From the NCBI GenBank assembly GCA_015661965.1, contig DQVA01000051.1:1-11461 (forward strand): a stretch of 11,461 bases of DNA, in the 5' to 3' direction. Source of the DNA: Candidatus Bipolaricaulota bacterium. Lineage in GTDB: Bacteria; Bipolaricaulota; Bipolaricaulia; Bipolaricaulales; Bipolaricaulaceae. A model generated the notes under the pieces. That model had not been told where the DNA came from, did no database searches, and worked only from the letters and a program-made list of their open reading frames with translations. Made by a program: the position numbers and the translations under genes. How positions within the stretch are numbered: position 1 is the first letter of the stretch; every line of letters starts with the position of its first letter. Of the stretch, positions 5,932-11,461 are shown in pieces.

Positions 5932-6981
5932 ATGAGGGGCTGGGCCATCGCAGCGGCGCTGCTTCTCTCCTGCTCCTTGGCCTGGGGGTTCCCGGTGATG
6001 CCGCTGGTGTCCACCCCGGCCCACCCGGCCTACCTCACCGCCGTCCCCCGGCTGCTGGCCGCGGCGGAGGGGCGGATCTGGGTGGCCCTCTCCGATTGCC
6101 GCCGCTACCCGGACCGGGAGACGGACCCCTTGCTTGCCGCCCTGGTGGAGGCCGCCGGACGCGGGGTGGCGGTGCGGGTGTTACTGGAGAGGAGGGAGCG
6201 TAAGCCGCTAGGAGAGCAGCTGGCCGCGTTCTCCTACCTCGATCGCCCCGGGATCGCGGTGGCTTGGGACCCCCCCGAGGTGACTCTCCACAGTAAGCTC
6301 CTGCTCATCGACGACTGGACGGTGGTGGGTTCCACCCACTGGACCAAGTCGGCCCTTGAGTTCTCGCTCCAAGTGGACCTGGCCATCCGCTCCCCAGCCC
6401 TGGCCGAGCTGGCGGCGGAATTCTTCCGCTGGCTATGGTCCGGCGACCTGACAGGGGTGGAGGCGGAGCTGGCACCGGGGGACTGGCCTACCGGCGCGAC
6501 ACTGCCCCTGTTTGACCTGCCGGAAGCCGGGATTCACGCGCAGGTGCTGCCCCGGATGCTCGCCCGGGCCCAGGCCACGATCGACCTCATCATGTACCGG
6601 CTGGCTTACTATCCCCAGTACCCGGACAGCCCCTCCAACTCGCTTGTGGACGGGCTTGTGTCCGCCCTGCAGCGGGGGGTGAGGGTGCGGCTGCTGCTGG
6701 AGGGAGGGGAGGACTTCCCGGACTTGGCCGAGGCCAATCGCTTCACCGCGGCCTATCTATCCCTGTACGGGGCGGAGGTGCGCTGGGCCCCCACCGGCCT
6801 CACGGCCCATGCCAAGTGCCTGGTGGTGGACGGACGGGACGTGGTGGTGTCTTCGGCGAACTGGTCTTACTACTCGCTGGCCCGGAACGTTGAGGCCGGG
6901 GTGGCGTTCCTGGACGCCCCGGCCTTGGCACAGGTGCTCGACCGTGCCTTCCAGACCCTGTGGCGGGAGGCTTCCCCTTAG
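5932..6981 (+). CDS. Exported phospholipase D-like protein with two HKD motifs
   Basis: This is a 349-residue member of the phospholipase D superfamily, with the two catalytic half-sites on one chain. Such enzymes cleave phosphodiester bonds in phospholipids or nucleic acids through a phospho-histidine intermediate. A signal peptide (about 1-19, hydrophobic core AIAAALLLSCSLAWG) directs it out of the cytoplasm. HKD motif 1 is H120-x-K122-x4-D127 followed by GSTHWT; motif 2 is H293-x-K295-x4-D300 followed by SSANWS. Both are complete, so the enzyme should be active. Length and layout match small bacterial PLD or Nuc-like exported proteins, and substrate cannot be told from sequence. The ATG at 5932 lacks a clear ribosome site and may be leaderless or nearly so. 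Its TAG overlaps by 4 bp the stop of the convergent PKD protein gene. Confidence 0.88.
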   Translation: MRGWAIAAALLLSCSLAWGFPVMPLVSTPAHPAYLTAVPRLLAAAEGRIWVALSDCRRYPDRETDPLLAALVEAAGRGVAVRVLLERRERKPLGEQLAAFSYLDRPGIAVAWDPPEVTLHSKLLLIDDWTVVGSTHWTKSALEFSLQVDLAIRSPALAELAAEFFRWLWSGDLTGVEAELAPGDWPTGATLPLFDLPEAGIHAQVLPRMLARAQATIDLIMYRLAYYPQYPDSPSNSLVDGLVSALQRGVRVRLLLEGGEDFPDLAEANRFTAAYLSLYGAEVRWAPTGLTAHAKCLVVDGRDVVVSSANWSYYSLARNVEAGVAFLDAPALAQVLDRAFQTLWREASP

Positions 6982-7622
6982 GGGACCGTCACCGCGCCGC
7001 CTATCTGGACCTCGATGCGGCCCTCCGGGCCGTAGCTGCTTGCCGAGCCCGATAGGCGCGCCGTCCCACTGGCCCCGGGGTAGAGGACATAGCGAAGGGT
7101 GACTTCATCCCCCGGCCATAGCTCCAACGCCCACACCGCTTGCAAGGACTCCCCCACCATGTAAACGGCGCCGCCGTCGTCGATCACCTCCACGGACCAA
7201 CCGGCCGGGATGAACTCCTCTACCGCGGGGGCGTACAGGTGTACCCGCGTCCGGAGCACCACCGTGACCTCATAGCTCCCGGTCTCGGTACGGGAGACGG
7301 TGCGGTAGACGCCCAGGGAGGGGTCGGCGGACAGGGCGATCCGGGCGGAGCTCACCGGCCTGTCCCCCAGACGTACCTGGACCGCGATCTCCTGGTAACC
7401 GGCCCGCACCAGGTAGGGGAGGGAGGGGGTATCGGTGATCCGGTCCACGGTGCCGTCCCCCCCGAAGTCCCAATAGAACTGGGCCCCTGCCGGGACGCCG
7501 CTCACGGTGAGCCCCACTTGGGCCCCCGGAAGGGGGGCGGGATCGGTGACCATCAGCGTGACCTGCGTCGCCAACCCCAAACTGGTGAACGCAAGGACTC
7601 CCAGCACGATAAATCGGCGCAT
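6978..7622 (-). CDS. Secreted protein with PKD-type domain and an IPxGW module
   Basis: This 214-residue exported protein is of unknown function. Residues 1-19 form a signal peptide (MRRFIVLGVLAFTSLGLA). Residues 24-99 look like a PKD beta-sandwich, with the hallmark YWDFGGDGTVD at 50-60. Residues 106-210 hold a second beta-rich domain with FIPAGWSVEVIDDGGAVYMV, which recurs twice in the large protein encoded just upstream. PKD domains usually mediate protein-protein or protein-carbohydrate contacts outside the cell. The start is the ATG at 7622, with GAGGAGGTAAAC directly before it; an in-frame extension to 7685 would run through the hairpin and is rejected. The leader string GGAGGTAAACATG is identical to that of the upstream gene, which hints at common origin by duplication. 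It may be co-transcribed with that gene unless the hairpin between them terminates. Confidence 0.8.
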   Translation of the reverse strand: MRRFIVLGVLAFTSLGLATQVTLMVTDPAPLPGAQVGLTVSGVPAGAQFYWDFGGDGTVDRITDTPSLPYLVRAGYQEIAVQVRLGDRPVSSARIALSADPSLGVYRTVSRTETGSYEVTVVLRTRVHLYAPAVEEFIPAGWSVEVIDDGGAVYMVGESLQAVWALELWPGDEVTLRYVLYPGASGTARLSGSASSYGPEGRIEVQIGGAVTVP

Positions 7623-7645
7623 GTTTACCTCCTCATCCGGCGCTC

Positions 7646-7675
7646 GCCGGTGGGGGCCAACTGGCCCCCACCGGC
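7646..7675. terminator. Perfect 14-bp-arm hairpin between two secreted-protein genes
   Basis: GCCGGTGGGGGCCA (7646-7659) is fully complementary to TGGCCCCCACCGGC (7662-7675) with two bases between. It lies 43 bp past the stop of the 730-residue protein and 23 bp before the next start on the same strand. There is no T-tract on either side. It may be a factor-assisted or T-less terminator, an RNA-stabilising structure that sets different expression of the two genes, or a DNA-level inverted repeat. Confidence 0.5.
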
Positions 7676-7718
7676 TCGTTCCCACAACAGGTGAGTGAAG
7701 ATCAGCCCGGCGATCCCA

Positions 7719-9911
7719 TCAACGATCCTCGCAGTACTCCAAGGCCGCCCCGGGCAGGAGCTCGCAGATGGGGTACCCGGTCAGCCACCGGGCGATGATC
7801 TCCTTCATGAGCTCATAGGTCACCTTGCCATCGCCACAGGTGCGCGGTACCGGCTCGTCCTGGAGCCAGAACGCGATGGCCCGCTGCACCTGTTGGAAGG
7901 TGATCTTGTCCGACAGCGACAGATCGATGGTGTCCCGGGCTACGTCCCAACGCGAGATGGCCACGAGCACCGACAGGCAGTCGGTGAGGTCCACCCGGTT
8001 CTGCCCGGCCACCTCCACCTCCACGCAGGGTTGACCCGTGTCCACCCGGCCCACGATCTGCTCACTGGAGAGCACCCGACAGCCCTCGGGCGGGGGCGCC
8101 TCCACGGTGGTGGTGGGCGGCACCTCCACCTCGTAGATGATCACCCGCATGTCACCGGCACGTAGGGTATCGGTGAGTGCCCATTGGGTGCCGTTGGGTT
8201 TGTAGATGAACCCGTCGTTCTGGAGAGGGGTCACCCGCCAGCCCACCGGCAGGTCCTCATCCAGCCCCACCCCGTATACGTCCTGATCGGTGGTGATCTC
8301 CACCTTCACGGTGAACTTGTTCCCCAAGGGCTGGCCAGCGGGGTCATAGAACCCCAGCACCACGCCCTCGCAGGGGATGGGTGTGAGGATGGTGCGGTGA
8401 GCGGTCACGGTGGGGACTGGCATTTCAGGAAGCGGACGGTCGATGGGCACGCAGGCTTCGGCGTAAGCGGTGATCAGCTTTAGGGTTTCAAGGTCGATCC
8501 GCTCGCCGCAGGTGGCCACCACCGGCCGCTCGGTGCGCCACAACTCCCCGGCCCGCAACAGCTGATCCACGGAGATGGACTCCGAAAGCCGCAGATCGAC
8601 CCGGTCCTCTTCACCCGGAGCCCTGGCCGGGATCATGTGGGCCACCGCCTCCAGCACGGACAGGCAGTCGTTCACCTGGACGCAGGACTCGCCGCCCACC
8701 TCCACCACGATGTCCGGCACCTTGGCCTGGAAGATACCGGTGATACAGAACTGCTGCGGCAGCCGCACCGCGGTCAGAAGCTCGGCCCGGGGCACGGTGA
8801 GGTCATAGGTGATCACCCGGTCTGTGCCGGCCCGGATGGTGTCCAGGAACACCCACTGGGTGGTGGGGCGCTTGAACACCGCCCCGCCGTTCTCCACCGG
8901 GGTGATCTCCCAGCCCACCGGGATGTCCTCCTCCAACCCAGCCCCCACCAGATCCTGATCGGTGTGGATCCTGACCGTGACCCGGAACGTGTAGCCGGGC
9001 AGGGCAGTGGTGGTGGAGATGGAGCGGGTGGCCACCACGGTGATGGCCGACACGTACAGGGGGTAGTTGAACACGGTGGGGATACCCACGTTATCCACCA
9101 GGGTCAGCTGGACGTTGAAGCTGCCCCCGGAGGGGTAGGTATAGCGCACCACCGGATCGGTGCTAGTAAGATCCACGATCCCATCCCCGTTGAAGTCCCA
9201 GCGGTATTCGACGATCTGGCCGTCCGGATCGTAGCTGGCGGAGGCGTCGAAGGTGATCTCCTGCCGGGCACGGGGCTCGGCCGGGCTCACCACCAAGCTC
9301 GCCACCGGCGGCTGGTTGGCCATCCCCTTGATGGCCACCGGATCGGTGATGCTCAGCTCCACCGACTGGGGAGCGTTGATATCCCCGTACTTGAACACGA
9401 TCCGCTGGATCCCGGAGATGATCCCCGGGGTGAGGGTGATGTCGAAGTCCAAGGCCAACGGGCCTAGCACACCGCCGTCGGTGCGGGCCGGGGCCCACAC
9501 CCAGGCGAGCTGGCCAGCGGCTACGTTGTACACGTCGTTGGGGTCCATGTTGGCTGGGTCGTCCTGGAGCACGAAGTCCGCTCCGGCGGGAACCCCTTGG
9601 ATCATGAACTGGGCTGAGGAATTCACTCCCTGAACCGGAGCGCTGTTGGGGCCATGGATGATGAACAGGTAAAGCTGTCCGGTGGGGTCCTGATACAGGA
9701 ACATAACGGTGGCATCGGACTCCACCAGGGGACACAGGGAGCGGAATTGGGTGTTATCGTAGCTGTAGAACGCCTCGATCGGTTGTGTTCCGACCAAGGG
9801 TGTGATGGCGACCTGGACGGAGCCCTGCTGTACCTCGAAGTACCCCTGAGCTGCGAGGGGCACCGTGGCCAGCAGTGCCGCCAAGGCCCACAGGCTGATC
9901 TTCCTCACCAT
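7719..9911 (-). CDS. Large secreted PKD protein with tandem IPxGW and dockerin-like modules
   Basis: This 730-residue exported protein is of unknown function, likely at the cell surface or released. It has a signal peptide (about 1-22, ending LAAQG) and an unassigned beta-rich region (25-198). A PKD domain follows (about 201-289, hallmark YRWDFNGDGIVD). Then come two tandem copies of a roughly 200-residue module (about 293-488 and 503-716). Each copy starts with a beta domain carrying EEDIPVGWEITP or DEDLPVGWRVTP and TQW-x3-DT-(I/L)-RAG, and ends in a helical part, DCLSVL...LS-(E/D)-x-I-x4-Q-x2-RA-x3-W...TCG-(E/D)..., that faintly resembles dockerin or EF-hand-like repeats. Cysteines recur between copies (C416/C645, C468/C692, C487/C716), suggesting disulfides. 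The ATG at 9911 has a strong AAGGAGG site 6 nt upstream. No membrane anchor or sorting motif is seen at the C-terminus. Confidence 0.82.
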   Translation of the reverse strand: MVRKISLWALAALLATVPLAAQGYFEVQQGSVQVAITPLVGTQPIEAFYSYDNTQFRSLCPLVESDATVMFLYQDPTGQLYLFIIHGPNSAPVQGVNSSAQFMIQGVPAGADFVLQDDPANMDPNDVYNVAAGQLAWVWAPARTDGGVLGPLALDFDITLTPGIISGIQRIVFKYGDINAPQSVELSITDPVAIKGMANQPPVASLVVSPAEPRARQEITFDASASYDPDGQIVEYRWDFNGDGIVDLTSTDPVVRYTYPSGGSFNVQLTLVDNVGIPTVFNYPLYVSAITVVATRSISTTTALPGYTFRVTVRIHTDQDLVGAGLEEDIPVGWEITPVENGGAVFKRPTTQWVFLDTIRAGTDRVITYDLTVPRAELLTAVRLPQQFCITGIFQAKVPDIVVEVGGESCVQVNDCLSVLEAVAHMIPARAPGEEDRVDLRLSESISVDQLLRAGELWRTERPVVATCGERIDLETLKLITAYAEACVPIDRPLPEMPVPTVTAHRTILTPIPCEGVVLGFYDPAGQPLGNKFTVKVEITTDQDVYGVGLDEDLPVGWRVTPLQNDGFIYKPNGTQWALTDTLRAGDMRVIIYEVEVPPTTTVEAPPPEGCRVLSSEQIVGRVDTGQPCVEVEVAGQNRVDLTDCLSVLVAISRWDVARDTIDLSLSDKITFQQVQRAIAFWLQDEPVPRTCGDGKVTYELMKEIIARWLTGYPICELLPGAALEYCEDR
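7764..8405 (-). repeat. Second copy of the internal protein module (residues about 503-716)
   Basis: This is the C-terminal copy of the duplicated module. It aligns with residues 293-488 through TDQD-(V/L)-x-G-x-GL-x-ED-(L/I)-PVGW, then TQW, then the DCLSVL helical part. The copies are clearly homologous but diverged at protein level, so the duplication is old. Boundaries are approximate. Confidence 0.75.
8448..9035 (-). repeat. First copy of the internal protein module (residues about 293-488)
   Basis: This is the N-terminal copy of the duplicated module, directly after the PKD domain. It contains HTDQDLVGAGLEEDIPVGW, TQWVFLDTIRAG and NDCLSVLEAVAHMIPA. A third, shorter relative lacking the helical part and these cysteines lies at about 6993-7307 in the neighbouring gene. 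Boundaries are approximate. Confidence 0.75.
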
Positions 9912-9953
9912 GTTTACCTCCTTGATATCCTGTCTCTTTCCCGGCTCTGCGTC

Positions 9954-9983
9954 AGTCTAGCACCTCGCCCCATCCCTTGTCTG
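9954..9983 (-). promoter_or_regulatory. Candidate promoter of the 730-residue PKD protein
   Basis: On the minus strand CAGACA (9978-9983) and TAGACT (9954-9959) lie 18 bp apart, each 4 of 6 to the sigma70 consensus. A start near 9947 would give a leader of about 36 nt ending in the strong AAGGAGG site. This is a prediction from pattern only. The rest of the 9912-10095 gap shows only a small GCCGGG/CCCGGC hairpin at 10027-10042. Confidence 0.35.
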
Positions 9984-10095
9984 TAACCTCAATCACCCCC
10001 CTTCACGTTGGGGCGAACAACCACGTGCCGGGGGTTCCCGGCTGGGATGCCGTCGCATCTCGGGGGCCAGGGTACAGGAGAGGGCGGACAGGCCC

Positions 10096-10146
10096 TAGGA
10101 AAGAAGCGGTCACCCTGCCCACAGTTTGTCTGGGGACAGGGTGACC
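10096..10146 (-). terminator. Intrinsic terminator of rplM
   Basis: GGTCACCCTG (10108-10117) pairs perfectly with CAGGGTGACC (10137-10146). After small mismatches the stem continues with CAG/CTG around a TTTGT loop. On the minus strand it is followed by GCTTCTTTCCT, a T-rich run as expected for intrinsic termination. A second, smaller hairpin (GCGGGGCC/GGCCCGC with loop AGAT and one bulge, 10161-10179) lies just past the rplM stop codon. Confidence 0.75.
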
Positions 10147-10181
10147 TAGATCACCTCCGGGCGGGGCCAGATGGCCCGCGG

Positions 10182-10625
10182 TCAGAGGTTAAGCGGGAGC
10201 GGCTGTTGGGCCTGGTGGGGATGGTCCGGGCCGGCATAGACCTTGAGCTTCCTCAGCATCCGGCGACCCAGCTTGTTCTTGGGGAGCATCCGCTTCACCG
10301 CCAGCTTGATGGGACGTTCCGGGTGTCGCTCCACCAGCTGCTTGTAGGTATAGGTGTAAAGGTGGCCGATGTAGCCGGTGTGCTTGTAGTAGACCTTATC
10401 CTCGGCCTTGTTGCCGGTCAGCACCACCTTGCCGGCGTTGATCACGATCACATAGTCGCCCACATCGAAGTGGGGGGTATAGGTGGGCTTGTGCTTCCCT
10501 TGCAGGATGATGGCGAGCTTCGATGCCAGCCTCCCGAGGGGGATCCCGGTGGCATCCACCACGTACCACTTCCGCTCGAACGTGACCCCTGCGTCCTCTT
10601 TCTTGGCCATGTATGTCTTCTGCAT
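10182..10625 (-). CDS. rplM: 50S ribosomal protein L13
   Basis: L13 is an early-assembling protein of the large ribosomal subunit that binds 23S rRNA. The 147-residue length is normal for bacteria. Family landmarks are ERKWYVVDATGIPLGRLAS, the GKHKPTYTPHFDVGDYVIVINA block, KVYYKHTGYIGHL, and the C-terminal MLPKNKLGRRMLRKLKVYAG with a PDHPHQAQQP tail. The ATG at 10625 is chosen because GGGAGG lies about 5 nt before it and because MQKTYMAK matches the usual L13 N-terminus; the four extra upstream residues would run through that ribosome site. The common partner rpsI (S9), which follows rplM in most bacteria, is absent. A terminator and a secreted-protein gene follow instead, so L13 and S9 are expressed separately here. 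Confidence 0.97.
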   Translation of the reverse strand: MQKTYMAKKEDAGVTFERKWYVVDATGIPLGRLASKLAIILQGKHKPTYTPHFDVGDYVIVINAGKVVLTGNKAEDKVYYKHTGYIGHLYTYTYKQLVERHPERPIKLAVKRMLPKNKLGRRMLRKLKVYAGPDHPHQAQQPLPLNL

Positions 10626-10681
10626 CTTTCCTCCCACCCGGCCGTAGTGGCCGTAGCTTTCGATTTCGATAGATCAGCCGA

Positions 10682-10709
10682 AGTTTATCCGGTTTCCCCA
10701 GTAGCTCAA
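10682..10709 (-). promoter_or_regulatory. Candidate promoter of rplM
   Basis: On the minus strand TTGAGC (10704-10709) and TAAACT (10682-10687) lie 16 bp apart, each 4 of 6 to consensus, in the 106-bp gap between orn and rplM. A start near 10675 would give a leader of about 50 nt containing the direct repeat CTACGGCC-A-CTACGGCC (about 10640-10656). Read-through from orn is equally possible. Confidence 0.35.
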
Positions 10710-10731
10710 TCCACCCGGCTTCCCGGCGCCT

Positions 10732-11298
10732 TTAACCGGGGATGGATACCGGCAGGCGGAACACCTGCTCCCGGTAGTACCGCAGCTCCGCCAGCGACCC
10801 CAGGATATCCGGCAGGGCCCGATGCGGGGACGGCCGCCGGCGTCGGATGAGCTTCTCCGGATACCAGCGGGCAACCAGCTCCTTGATGGAGCTCACGTCC
10901 ACCAGCCGATAGCTGAGGTGGGCGCTCACTTGCGGCATGTGCCGGAGCAGGAAGCGGCGGTCCAGGCAGATAGAGCTCCCGCACAGGGGGCAGGCCCGGG
11001 GGGGCACGTGGGCGGACAGGAAGGCCAGGGTTTCCGCCTCTGCTTGGGCTAGGGATGCCCGGGAGCTTCTCACCTCAGCCAGGAGCCCGGACGATTCATG
11101 CTGCTTCCTCGCCCAGGGGTCCATGGCGGCCAGGATTTCCTCTGGCTGGTGGATCACCAGCGCCGGGCCCTGGGCGATCACGTTCAGATCCTTATCGGTG
11201 ATCAGGGTAGCGATCTCCAGGATCGCATGGACTTGTGGATCTAGCCCCGTGGTCTCGAGGTCGATCCACACGAGATGGGAACGACTTTTTGTGGACAA
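10732..11298 (-). CDS. orn: Oligoribonuclease (DEDDh 3'-5' exonuclease)
   Basis: Orn degrades 2-5 nt RNA fragments to mononucleotides in the cytoplasm and, in c-di-GMP-using bacteria, removes pGpG. All DEDDh residues are present when counted from the TTG at 11298: Asp13 and Glu15 (WIDLETTGLD), Asp113 (GSSICLDRRFL), His159 and Asp164 (PHRALPDI). These lie at the E. coli positions plus one. The length of 188 residues and the end ELRYYREQVF also match. I prefer this TTG because AAAGGA lies 5 nt upstream and the protein then begins MSTKSRSHLVWID, much like E. coli MSANENNLIWID. A GTG at 11319 would add seven residues and has a weaker site. The position before His159 in relatives varies; here a short RRRRPS stretch precedes it. 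It lies upstream of rplM on the same strand. Confidence 0.93.
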   Translation of the reverse strand: MSTKSRSHLVWIDLETTGLDPQVHAILEIATLITDKDLNVIAQGPALVIHQPEEILAAMDPWARKQHESSGLLAEVRSSRASLAQAEAETLAFLSAHVPPRACPLCGSSICLDRRFLLRHMPQVSAHLSYRLVDVSSIKELVARWYPEKLIRRRRPSPHRALPDILGSLAELRYYREQVFRLPVSIPG

Positions 11299-11461
11299 AC
11301 GTTTCCTTTCCGGCCGCACAGCGGCCCTGCAGGTTAACCCATTTCCCGGGGCGGCGCATCCTCAGGCCCAACTTTGACAACTTAGGGCAGGTTTCCGAGG
11401 GGTCGATCCCTTAAATACGGCATTTCCGGCCTCCCCCGAGAAATTTCGCCCCCTTCTTGTG
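11299..11461. other. Right-edge non-coding stretch
   Basis: I see no convincing gene here. Reading frames are short and lack family likeness. A perfect TTGACA occurs on the plus strand at 11374-11379, but no -10 element follows at usable distance. The orn promoter should lie here on the minus strand, but no hexamer pair is good enough to call. Confidence 0.4.

Noticed and set aside
7623..7685. Upstream in-frame extension of the 214-residue PKD protein
   Set aside because: It would translate through the 14-bp hairpin and the GAGGAGG site, and would place 21 non-signal residues before a clear signal peptide.
10688..10745. Possible tRNA (GTAGCTCAAT resembles a D-arm)
   Set aside because: No matching GAGC, anticodon arm, T-arm or acceptor pairing can be laid out; the stretch is the orn end and rplM leader.
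11374..11379. Perfect plus-strand TTGACA -35 element
   Set aside because: The bases 16-19 bp downstream (around 11396-11404) are G-rich with no -10 likeness, and no plus-strand gene begins before the window ends.
1..11461. CRISPR array, insertion sequence, prophage or toxin-antitoxin genes
   Set aside because: No regularly spaced direct repeats, transposase or integrase motifs, terminal inverted repeats or small paired genes were seen on either strand.

Overview
This is an ordinary-looking, densely packed chromosomal segment from a GC-rich bacterium. It holds nine protein genes on both strands, and I see no mobile element, CRISPR array, rRNA or tRNA. Strong Shine-Dalgarno sites, a bacterial-type L13, a class I cyclic-di-GMP riboswitch and a tryptophanase all point to Bacteria. 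The mix of PKD-type secreted proteins, a Lon-related AAA_32 protease and a DUF4015 glycosidase-like protein would fit a deep-branching thermophilic or anaerobic lineage such as Bipolaricaulota (OP1/Acetothermia). That placement is a guess from gene style, not a demonstrated assignment.

Layout, left to right. The 3' part of a tryptophanase gene (+) ends at a perfect GC-rich hairpin. Facing it is a small secreted beta-rich protein (-), whose leader carries a well-conserved GEMM-I (c-di-GMP-I) riboswitch close to its start codon. Upstream of that on the same strand is a HAD-family phosphatase whose best promoter implies a leaderless mRNA. Divergent from the phosphatase is an exported DUF4015 glycosidase-like protein (+), whose stop codon interlocks with that of a convergent Lon-related protease (-). 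The protease is divergent from an exported two-HKD phospholipase D-like protein (+). Only 32 bp separate their start codons, and the gap contains a symmetric -10 element readable on both strands. The PLD gene in turn interlocks its stop codon with a convergent PKD-type secreted protein (-). Upstream of that, after a 14-bp-arm hairpin, lies a large 730-residue PKD protein (-) built around a tandem duplication. Last come ribosomal protein L13 (rplM, -) with its own terminator, and oligoribonuclease (orn, -). The right edge is about 160 bp of non-coding sequence.

How the genes relate. Five of the nine products have export signals, so the window is biased toward the cell surface. The three PKD or beta-rich secreted proteins, the PLD-like enzyme and the glycosidase-like protein could all act outside the membrane. 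The riboswitch ties at least one of them to cyclic-di-GMP signalling. Orn is the enzyme family that clears pGpG, the breakdown product of c-di-GMP, but its presence here may be coincidental. rplM and orn look like housekeeping genes. The most novel material is the riboswitch-controlled unknown secreted protein and the 'IPxGW' module found three times across two adjacent secreted proteins. I do not see a complete new multi-gene system.
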